The position numbers were made by a program, and so were the translations under genes. The notes beneath the pieces were generated by a model. That model saw only the letters and a program-made list of their open reading frames with translations. It did no database searches and was not told where the DNA came from. DNA of 64,000 bases from Bacteroidota bacterium (lineage in GTDB: Bacteria; Bacteroidota; Bacteroidia; AKYH767-A; 2013-40CM-41-45): positions 1 through 64,000 of the forward strand of contig QQVM01000020.1 of the NCBI GenBank assembly GCA_003389385.1, in the 5' to 3' direction. Positions 26,510-34,214 of this stretch are shown piece after piece; position 1 is the stretch's first letter; each line of letters starts with the position of its first letter.

Positions 26510-27670
26510 ATGGCTAAAATTCTTATTATAGATGATGAGAAGCCCATACGAAATACACTGAGGGATATTCTTGAATACGAGAAATTCGAAGTGCATGAAG
26601 CGGCTGATGGAAGTGAAGGACTGAGAATTGCTTCAGAGCTAAAGCCCGATCTGGTATTGTGCGATATAAAGATGGCAAGAATGGACGGGATGGAAGTGCT
26701 GTCAAAACTGCAGGAAATGGATGCTGACATTCCGGTTGTGATGATTTCCGGTCATGGTAATATTGAGACTGCAGTTGATTCGATTCGCAAAGGTGCATTT
26801 GATTATATCTCAAAGCCTCCTGATCTCAACAGGCTTTTAGTTACAGTCAGGAATGCGCTCGATCGTTCATCCCTGATTACGGAAACCAAGACACTGAAAA
26901 AGAAGGTTTACAAGACACGCAAAATGATTGGCGAATCAGAAGCGATGAAAAAGATCAGGGAGATGATTGACAAGGTTGCTCCAGCCGATGCCCGGGTGCT
27001 GATCACCGGAGGGAATGGGACCGGAAAAGAACTTGTAGCCCGATGGATTCATGAAAAAAGCAAGCGCTCATCTTCGCCTTTGGTGGAAGTAAATTGCGCA
27101 GCCATCCCTTCTGAACTCATCGAAAGTGAATTGTTTGGTCATGAGAAAGGCTCTTTTACTTCTGCAATCAAGCAAAGAATAGGAAAATTTGAACTTGCAA
27201 AGGACGGTACTCTTTTTCTTGATGAGATCGGAGACATGAGTCTTTCGGCTCAGGCTAAAGTGCTGCGCGCTTTGCAGGAAAACAAAATCACAAGAGTGGG
27301 GGGCGAAAAGGAAATAAGTGTAAGCCCAAGAGTGATTGCGGCCACCAACAAAGATTTAAAATCTGAAATTGAAAAAGGAAATTTTAGAGAAGACTTATAT
27401 CACCGTCTGAGTGTTATAGTGCTTCAGGTTCCCGCACTGAATGAAAGGCCAGATGATATTCCTCTTCTGGCAAATTATTTTCTTGAGGAAATTGCCGAAG
27501 ATTACGGCTCGGCCGTGAAAGAAATTACACCGGATGCAATGCGCATGCTGAAAGGGATGGACTGGACTGGAAATGTCAGGGAACTCAGAAATGTGGTCGA
27601 GCGCCTTGTAATTCTCAGCGATAAAAAAATTACTGATAAAGACGTGAAAGCTTACGCAACGAAATACTGA
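26510..27670 (+). CDS. NtrC-like response regulator lacking the DNA-binding domain
   Basis: The receiver domain (1-120) has DDE at 8-10, phosphoacceptor Asp52 and Lys102. The AAA+ domain (about 138-370) has Walker A GGNGTGKE, Walker B LFLDEI and Arg-finger region FREDLYHRL. The sigma54-contact loop reads GSFTSA (214-219) instead of GAFTGA. The protein stops at residue 386, right after the AAA+ lid, with no Fis-type HTH. It could activate RpoN from solution or act without DNA. Earlier in-frame starts would lie inside ppx. No histidine kinase is adjacent. Confidence 0.9.
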   Translation: MAKILIIDDEKPIRNTLRDILEYEKFEVHEAADGSEGLRIASELKPDLVLCDIKMARMDGMEVLSKLQEMDADIPVVMISGHGNIETAVDSIRKGAFDYISKPPDLNRLLVTVRNALDRSSLITETKTLKKKVYKTRKMIGESEAMKKIREMIDKVAPADARVLITGGNGTGKELVARWIHEKSKRSSSPLVEVNCAAIPSELIESELFGHEKGSFTSAIKQRIGKFELAKDGTLFLDEIGDMSLSAQAKVLRALQENKITRVGGEKEISVSPRVIAATNKDLKSEIEKGNFREDLYHRLSVIVLQVPALNERPDDIPLLANYFLEEIAEDYGSAVKEITPDAMRMLKGMDWTGNVRELRNVVERLVILSDKKITDKDVKAYATKY

Positions 27671-27678
27671 ATTTAGCT

Positions 27679-28587
27679 ATGAAAGGCAAAGTGAAAATAT
27701 TAAGAAAGTACAATCAGCGGTATAAAAATTTCAGCTTCTCTGAGCTCATGACCAAAGCCGACGAGGAATATCTGGAAACAATTATGGAGATGGATGAAAA
27801 GGGGAATTTACTCTCTGAGTCCAAATTTGATCCGGAAGGAGAGTTGGAGGAGAAAAACTCATACATATACGATGCAGATGGTCGCCTATTGGAACATGTC
27901 TTGCTTTTCGCTCTTGAGGATGTGACTGAGAAGCGAGTGCTCAAAAGAAATGAAAAGGGTATGCTGCTTGAAGAAACCAAATATTACGGTGATGACAGCG
28001 GTGAAAGATCCGAGTATGCTTACAATGAAAAGGATGAAGTGGTCGAAATAAAAAATTACGATGAAGACGGCGAGTATGTCTGGTCAGAGTATTTTTCTTA
28101 CGACTCTGATGGAAGCCTGACAGAGAAAGTTAAGAAAGACCGAGAAGGTCAGATTCAGGAACATGTGAAGTTTGTATTGACTGACCCTAAGTCTGTCATC
28201 GAAGAACATGACCTGAAACCCGATGGCAGCCTGAATGTGAAAACTGTCATGGAGTTTAATGAGAAAGGAAAGGAGATCGTTTCAAAACAGTACACGGCAG
28301 ATGGAAAGCTGATTGCAGCAGTGCTCACTGAGTACGATGAAAATGGAAATGTCTCCGAAAAGAAATACCGCGACTTTTACAGCAAGACTCTTCGTTTTAC
28401 TTATGATGAGAATAACAATATGACCAGCCAGGAACTTTTTGACGGTACCGGTCTTTTACTCAGGAAAAATGTATATGAATATGATGACAACGGAAATATG
28501 TTAACAGAGCAAAATTTTGAACTGGATGCAGCAAGAGGCGGGAAAGATAAACATCATGGTGCAAGATTTGAGTATGAGTATTTCTGA
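27679..28587 (+). CDS. Cytoplasmic YD/RHS-like repeat protein
   Basis: The protein is built almost wholly of degenerate repeats of about 20 residues with Y-D-x-D/N-G cores (IYDADGRLLEH, SYDSDGSLTEK, EYDENGNVSEK, TYDENNNMTSQ, EYDDNGNMLTE). It is very acidic and has no signal peptide, so it should stay in the cytoplasm as a beta-solenoid or shell-like structure. It begins 8 bases after the regulator's stop codon, so the two are likely co-translated. Function is unknown. Confidence 0.75.
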   Translation: MKGKVKILRKYNQRYKNFSFSELMTKADEEYLETIMEMDEKGNLLSESKFDPEGELEEKNSYIYDADGRLLEHVLLFALEDVTEKRVLKRNEKGMLLEETKYYGDDSGERSEYAYNEKDEVVEIKNYDEDGEYVWSEYFSYDSDGSLTEKVKKDREGQIQEHVKFVLTDPKSVIEEHDLKPDGSLNVKTVMEFNEKGKEIVSKQYTADGKLIAAVLTEYDENGNVSEKKYRDFYSKTLRFTYDENNNMTSQELFDGTGLLLRKNVYEYDDNGNMLTEQNFELDAARGGKDKHHGARFEYEYF

Positions 28588-28722
28588 GTTTATCCGTTTA
28601 TGCCGGTGCTATTTTAAAATAGTGTTTTGCCATTTCATCCAGATATGCTCCTTTGACTTTCCCTTGATTAGTTTTCTTATATTGTATCTTACTAAGTTTC
28701 CTGTAATTTGTAATCAGAGGTA

Positions 28723-29760
28723 ATGAGGTTGATTGCACATATCATTCTGGCAATGTTGATTGCTCTTCCACACATCACTTTTTCACAAAGCAGAATACTT
28801 CATTATACAGAAACTTCCGGTTATGATCATCAGACCAGAGCAGTTTCCTATGACATGTTTGTTCGCTTAGGCAATGACTTGGGCTTTACTGTTGTAAATG
28901 ACAGTACAGGGTTGGAGTTTAATGATTTTCAGAATTTAATGCTGTACGATGTAATTGTATTTTCAAACACCTCCGGTGATCAAATTTTAGATGCAGCACA
29001 GCGATTAAATTTTGAGAGCTACATACAGCAGGGAGGCAATTTCATCGGTATACATTCTGCAAGTGATACCTACCGTCATTCAAGCGCCAACGGAAGCAAT
29101 ACCGGTGCATGGGATTGGTATGCAGAAATGATTGGCGCCAGCGTCAGACAAAATCCGAATCATGTGAGTGGTACTCCATTCTATAATATTCATCATGTTG
29201 TTTCACATCCGATTTTAAATGGCATTCCAGATCCATGGTTTAAAGCTGAAGAATATTATTATTGGGAAGGTGGTTATTATGATTCTTCAAATATTGTGCT
29301 TTTAAAAGTCGAACAGACACTGGGACCAAATATGCAGGTGAACAGTTATGATTCCTCACGTGCTGTCTGCTGGTACAGATTGATTCCAGGGGCTGGCAGA
29401 GTGTTTTATACAAGCCTGGGGCATTCTACTCTGAATTTCACTTCTGACTCGTTATTTTACTTGCTCATCAAAAATGCATTATTATGGGCAGGTGCTACAA
29501 ATGGCATTGCTGAACACAATGAATTTAATAAGCCGATTCTTTTCCCTAATCCCTGTAAAGATTATTTTCAACTGTACAATGTTCTTTCTGCCGGAGTTTC
29601 CTGCATTCAGATTTTCGATTTAAAAGGCCGGGAAATGATGAAAGTGTATCGGGCTGGCAATATGAATAGAGTGGGTGTCCATGACCTTCACCCGGGGGCT
29701 TACATCTTGATGCTTGAAGAGGATGATAGAAAGTCTTATTTCAGGTTCATGAAAAAGTGA
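28723..29760 (+). CDS. Secreted ThuA-like protein with type IX secretion sorting domain
   Basis: A signal peptide (to about residue 22) is followed by a ThuA-like amidotransferase-fold domain: ILHYTETSGYDHQTR, VIVFSNTSGDQI, YIQQGGNFIGIHSASDTY and GAGRVFYTSLGHS. The last 80 residues form a T9SS type A sorting domain: LFPNPCKDYFQLY, IQIFDLKGREMMKVY, DLHPGAYILMLE. The cargo is therefore expected to be secreted or surface-attached by the Por machinery. ThuA domains are often linked to sugar metabolism, but the substrate is not predictable here. Confidence 0.88.
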   Translation: MRLIAHIILAMLIALPHITFSQSRILHYTETSGYDHQTRAVSYDMFVRLGNDLGFTVVNDSTGLEFNDFQNLMLYDVIVFSNTSGDQILDAAQRLNFESYIQQGGNFIGIHSASDTYRHSSANGSNTGAWDWYAEMIGASVRQNPNHVSGTPFYNIHHVVSHPILNGIPDPWFKAEEYYYWEGGYYDSSNIVLLKVEQTLGPNMQVNSYDSSRAVCWYRLIPGAGRVFYTSLGHSTLNFTSDSLFYLLIKNALLWAGATNGIAEHNEFNKPILFPNPCKDYFQLYNVLSAGVSCIQIFDLKGREMMKVYRAGNMNRVGVHDLHPGAYILMLEEDDRKSYFRFMKK

Positions 29761-29816
29761 AGGATACTGCATCGATCAAACAGGCCTCAAAACTCTTTCC
29801 CATTCATAAAGTAACA

Positions 29817-32426
29817 TCAAAGATTCTCCACAATCTGTTTTCCTTTTTCCAAAGCAGCTTTCAATCCGGATGGATTCTTTCCTCCGGCAGTGGCATAAAA
29901 GTCCTGGCCACCTCCGCCGCCCTGTATTTCTTTACTCAGCTCGCGAATGATCTGAATAGCATTTAGCTTCTTGTCCTGAACAAGCTTTTCAGAAATAATC
30001 AGCGATAGATGAGCTTTCCCGTCCAGTTCAGCGCCGGCTAAAAAATACAGGTTATCGTACTGTTTCTTGAGGTCAAAGGAAAGATTCTTGATGGAGTCTG
30101 CTGTTGGCAAATCGAGTTTAGAAATGATAATTCTTACACCATTAACTTCGGTAGCCTGTTTTTGAAGTTCAGCTTTCAATCTTGCAGCTTTTTCATTAAC
30201 CATTTCCTCAACATCATTTTGAAGTTTTTGATTTTCATCTAACAGACTGCGAACTTTTTGGATCAGGTCTTTCGGGCTTTTTAATAATTCGTTGAGTTCG
30301 CGAAGTCGGACCTCAAGATCTTTGAAGTAGTCTTCAGCTTTATCAGCAGTGATCGCTTCAATTCTCCTTACACCTGCCGCTACTGCTGACTCGCTGATTA
30401 TTTTAAACATTCCTATCTCACCGGTGGCTTTCACATGGGTCCCTCCGCAAAGTTCTCTGCTGTATTCAGGATCAAAGGTTATCACCCTGACATATTCTCC
30501 ATACTTTTCTCCGAAAAGTGCAGTGGCTCCCATCTCCATTGCTTCCTTCACCGGAACGCTTCTTCTTTCATCAAGAGGGATATTGATTCTGATTTTCTCA
30601 TTGACCATTTTTTCAATGGCATTGATTTCATCATCGCTCAGCTTGGCAAAATGTGAAAAATCGAATCGGGTCAGATCTTCATTTACGAGCGATCCTTTCT
30701 GGTTCACATGCTCGCCCAACACTCTTTTAAGTGCTGAATGCATGAGGTGGGTCGCAGAATGATTTTTCCTGATCAGGTTTCTTCTTTTGCTGTCAATCTG
30801 TGCCGTGAAAGTAGCAGATGGGTCTGAAGGTAATTTATCGCATAGGTGTATAATGAGATTGTTTTCTTTCTGGGTATCGGTGATTTTTATTTTTTCTGCA
30901 CCTGCAATCAGAAAGCCGGTGTCACCTACTTGTCCTCCGCTTTCCGCATAGAAGGGAGTTCTGTTAAGCACGAGCTGGAATTGTTCCTTGCTTTTGCTTT
31001 TGACTTTTCTGTAACGGAGAATTTCAGCTTCACATTCATCAATGTCATATCCGACAAAGTCTGTGCTTTCGCCATGACTGACCTGAATCCAGTCATCCGT
31101 ATCTACGGCAGAAGCGGCTCTTGAGCGTTCTTTTTGCTGTGCAAGACAACGGTTGAATCCTTCCATGTCCACTTCCAGATTTTTTTCCCGTGCCATCAGC
31201 TGAGTGAGGTCAATCGGGAAACCGAAAGTGTCATATAGTTCAAATGCGAACTCGCCTACAATGTTTTTATTCCCTGCTTCTTCAAATTTTCTGATTCCGG
31301 TTTCAAGTGTGCGCAAGAAAGCGCTTTCTTCTTCGCGAACCACACGCTGTACAAAATCCTGTTGAGCATTCAGCTCAGGGAAAACATTTTTGAACTGCTC
31401 TGAAAGAATTGGTATGAGCTGATTCAGGAAAGGATCTTTCAGATTTAAAAATGTGAACGCATAGCGAACAGCTCTTCTGAGTATTCGTCGTATAACATAG
31501 CCTGCCTTGTTATTGGAAGGCAACTGTCCGTCTGCGATTGCAAACGCAATTGCCCTGATGTGATCTGACATCACACGCATGGCAACATCAGTCTTCTCTT
31601 CTTCTCCGTATTTAATTCCCGATCTCACCGCAATAAACTGAATGAGTGGCTGGAAAACATCAGTATCGTAATTGGAAGTTTTACCCTGCAAGGCCATGCA
31701 AAGCCTTTCAAAGCCCATTCCTGTGTCCACATGTTTCGCAGGAAGAGGTTCCAGACTTCCGTCAGCTTTGCGATTGAATTCCATGAAAACGTTATTCCAG
31801 ATTTCAATAACCTGAGGATGATTTGCATTCACCAGATCTTTTCCATCCTTCATTTTGCGCTCAGAATCTGAACGCAGATCCACATGGATTTCAGAACAAG
31901 GTCCGCAAGGACCTGTATCGCCCATCTCCCAAAAATTATCCTTCTTATTTCCTTTCAGTATTCTAGATTCATCAATATGTGATTTCCAAAAAGAATAGCT
32001 TTCGTTATCAAATGCCAGCTTCTCTTTCGGGTCGCCTTCAAAAACTGTGACATAAAGACGATCCTTTGGTATTTGATAAACCGCTGTGAGCAATTCCCAG
32101 CTCCATTCAATTGCTTCCTTTTTAAAATAATCTCCGAATGACCAGTTGCCCAACATTTCAAACATTGTGTGATGATATGTATCCAGTCCCACTTCCTCGA
32201 GATCATTATGCTTTCCTGACACACGAAGGCATTTCTGGGTATTAGCAATCCGCTTGTACCTGACTGGACTGTTGCCGAGAAATAAATCCTTGAACTGATT
32301 CATTCCAGCATTTGTGAACATTAGCGTTGGATCATTTTTAATGACCATCGGGGCCGATGGTACTATTTGATGTTCTTTGCTTCTGAAAAAATCCAAAAAA
32401 GCCTTTCTTATTTCTGAAGAAGTCAT
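29817..32426 (-). CDS. alaS: Alanyl-tRNA synthetase
   Basis: AlaS charges tRNA-Ala. The class II catalytic domain at the N-terminus includes FTNAGMNQFKDLFLG and WEMGDTGPCGPCSEIHVD. The editing domain has the zinc motifs HSATHLMHSAL and CGGTHV. The C-terminal oligomerisation part ends GGGGGQDFYATAGGKNP. The length of 869 is standard. Its promoter overlaps that of the divergent M23 gene. Confidence 0.97.
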   Translation of the reverse strand: MTSSEIRKAFLDFFRSKEHQIVPSAPMVIKNDPTLMFTNAGMNQFKDLFLGNSPVRYKRIANTQKCLRVSGKHNDLEEVGLDTYHHTMFEMLGNWSFGDYFKKEAIEWSWELLTAVYQIPKDRLYVTVFEGDPKEKLAFDNESYSFWKSHIDESRILKGNKKDNFWEMGDTGPCGPCSEIHVDLRSDSERKMKDGKDLVNANHPQVIEIWNNVFMEFNRKADGSLEPLPAKHVDTGMGFERLCMALQGKTSNYDTDVFQPLIQFIAVRSGIKYGEEEKTDVAMRVMSDHIRAIAFAIADGQLPSNNKAGYVIRRILRRAVRYAFTFLNLKDPFLNQLIPILSEQFKNVFPELNAQQDFVQRVVREEESAFLRTLETGIRKFEEAGNKNIVGEFAFELYDTFGFPIDLTQLMAREKNLEVDMEGFNRCLAQQKERSRAASAVDTDDWIQVSHGESTDFVGYDIDECEAEILRYRKVKSKSKEQFQLVLNRTPFYAESGGQVGDTGFLIAGAEKIKITDTQKENNLIIHLCDKLPSDPSATFTAQIDSKRRNLIRKNHSATHLMHSALKRVLGEHVNQKGSLVNEDLTRFDFSHFAKLSDDEINAIEKMVNEKIRINIPLDERRSVPVKEAMEMGATALFGEKYGEYVRVITFDPEYSRELCGGTHVKATGEIGMFKIISESAVAAGVRRIEAITADKAEDYFKDLEVRLRELNELLKSPKDLIQKVRSLLDENQKLQNDVEEMVNEKAARLKAELQKQATEVNGVRIIISKLDLPTADSIKNLSFDLKKQYDNLYFLAGAELDGKAHLSLIISEKLVQDKKLNAIQIIRELSKEIQGGGGGQDFYATAGGKNPSGLKAALEKGKQIVENL

Positions 32427-32477
32427 GAGTCTGGGTTGCTGAATTTACCGCTGAGGTGTATATTTGCTCCGGTTATT

Positions 32478-32494
32478 TGAATTTGCGAAGATAA
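32478..32494. promoter_or_regulatory. Overlapping divergent promoters of alaS and the M23 gene
   Basis: On the minus strand TATCTTCG (32494-32487) followed by CAAATTC is a good -7 element for alaS. On the plus strand TGAATTTG (32478-32485) followed by CGAAG is a weaker element for the peptidase gene. The elements lie end to end, so transcription in the two directions may interfere. Confidence 0.45.
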
Positions 32495-32515
32495 TCAGGA
32501 AAGCCGCATAAATCC

Positions 32516-33487
32516 ATGCCGAAAGTAAAATATCATTTCAATACCAGCACACTAAAATACGAGCGCGTAGTTGTGAGCTGGAAGAGGCGTCTTTCGAGGT
32601 TCCTCGGCTGGTTTGCCACTGCAGTGGTTTTTGGAGTGCTTACCATGCTCATTGCATACAATTTTTTCGACTCTCCTAAGGAGAAACGTCTTAAAAGACA
32701 GCTGGAAGAAGTTACTTATCAGTTTGAATTACTCAAACAAAGAGCGGAACAGGTCGAAGTGGTTCTGGCAGATATACAGGAAAGAGACAACACCATCTAT
32801 CGTGTAATTTTTGAAGCAGAGCCGATTCCCTCATCCATTCGCGAAGCTGGTTACGGTGGCATTGATCACTACAAGTCATTGCGGGATGTACATAATTCCG
32901 AGATTGTTGTTGACATGACAAAGCGAATTGATAAACTTTCCAAACAGCTTTATATACAGTCAAAATCCTATGACGAAGTTTGGGACCTTGTGAAGAATAA
33001 GGCCAATATGCTTTCGTCCATTCCAGCCATCCAGCCTGTTGCAAACAAAGACATGAAGCGTGTAGCTTGAGGTTACGGCATGAGAATGCATCCGATTTAC
33101 AAAACTGTGAAGATGCATACGGGCATGGATTTTACTGCCCCTGTAGGTACCGAAGTGTATGCCACAGGAAACGGAACTGTGTCGAAGATTGAGTTTAACG
33201 GCAGAGGATACGGGCATAATGTCATCATCTCACACGGGTATGGATATGAAACCCTTTACGGGCACCTCAGCAAGATGACCGTAAAGCCCGGACAGAAAGT
33301 TAAGCGCGGAGATGTGATAGGATTTGTCGGCAACTCTGGAACTTCAACCGGTCCTCATCTGCACTATGAAGTGAGAAAAGGCGGAACCCCTGTGAATCCT
33401 GTCAACTATTACTTCAATGATCTCACACCTGAAGAGTACGAGATTATGCTTGAAATATCTTCAAGAGCAGGTCAGTCCTTTGACTGA
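32516..33487 (+). pseudogene. M23 family peptidoglycan endopeptidase interrupted by in-frame TGA
   Basis: One continuous reading frame is split by TGA at 33068-33070. The first part (184 aa) has a cytoplasmic start, one membrane helix (residues about 30-50) and a coiled coil, ending NKDMKRVA. The second part, in the same frame, continues GYGMRMHPIYK and holds the whole M23 site: HTGMD and PHLHYE zinc ligands. In relatives this joint reads A-S-G-[FY]-G, so TGA replaces a Ser codon (TCA needs one change). A restart at ATG 33080 would give 135 residues without a membrane anchor. A true nonsense mutation, a base-call error or readthrough are all possible. An alternative genetic code is unlikely, as other genes stop at TGA. 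Confidence 0.8.
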
Positions 33488-33604
33488 TTAATATCAGTTG
33501 CCGGAATTATTCACAATCAGGATTGAAAATTAAATCATCATCACTGCATTTTGTAAGCAGAAATAACTAAATTCGTCTGTTCACTTTTATAATATTGTCA
33601 CATC

Positions 33605-34057
33605 ATGCCTTACAAGGAAAAAGAAATTGAAAAATTGTATTACACCATTGGAGAGGTTGCTCAAATGTTTAGTGTCAACACTTCTCACATCCGTTTTTGG
33701 TCGAAAGAATTTGATGTGATAAAACCGGCTACCAATAAAAAAGGTAACAGGCTTTATACCATGAGTGATATAGATAATTTCAAAAAAATCTATCATCTCG
33801 TAAAGGAAAAAGGATTTACCCTGAAAGGTGCGAAAGCTGAGTTGAAAGAAAGCCGCCTCAAAGACCGGGAGGTTTCATTTGAAAGTTCTTCCTTCCGTGA
33901 TGGCGATCTTCAGGATAATCCAATTGAAATTCCTTTTCCATCTGCCCGTGAAGAATTCAATGATGATTTTGTCGGCAACATTGCCGTGATGAATTCACTG
34001 GGAAAAATGAAATCATCTCTCTTAGAGCTTCAAAAGGAGCTTTCTAAGCTCGACTAG
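33605..34057 (+). CDS. MerR family transcriptional regulator
   Basis: The winged-helix MerR DNA-binding domain is clear: YYTIGEVAQMFSVNTSHIRFWSKEFD, then TNKKGNRLYTMSDIDNFKKI and VKEKGFTLKGAKAEL. The C-terminal 60 residues have no recognisable ligand-binding domain and no cysteine cluster, so it is not a metal-responsive type. Bacteroidota often carry this regulator beside the M23 gene, as here. Targets are unknown. Confidence 0.88.
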   Translation: MPYKEKEIEKLYYTIGEVAQMFSVNTSHIRFWSKEFDVIKPATNKKGNRLYTMSDIDNFKKIYHLVKEKGFTLKGAKAELKESRLKDREVSFESSSFRDGDLQDNPIEIPFPSAREEFNDDFVGNIAVMNSLGKMKSSLLELQKELSKLD

Positions 34058-34073
34058 AATTAAAGAATATCGA

Positions 34074-34100
34074 AGCCGCCATACAGGTGGCTTTTTTTAT
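34074..34100 (+). terminator. Terminator after the MerR gene
   Basis: AAGCCGCC pairs with GGTGGCTT around ATACA and is followed by a T-run, 15 bases after the stop. Confidence 0.7.
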
Positions 34101-34214
34101 GCCTTGGCCGATTATTGGCCTGATTGAGGTTATTACTTTGTACTCTCTTGTCTGATTCAAATAGATTTATCAATTTCGGCATTCTTCCGAAATGCCGGTT
34201 CAACCATCATTGTT

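Noticed and set aside
33071-33110. Selenocysteine insertion at the TGA in the M23 gene
   Set aside because: No stem-loop suitable as a bacterial SECIS is evident just after the TGA, and relatives have Ser rather than Cys at this place.
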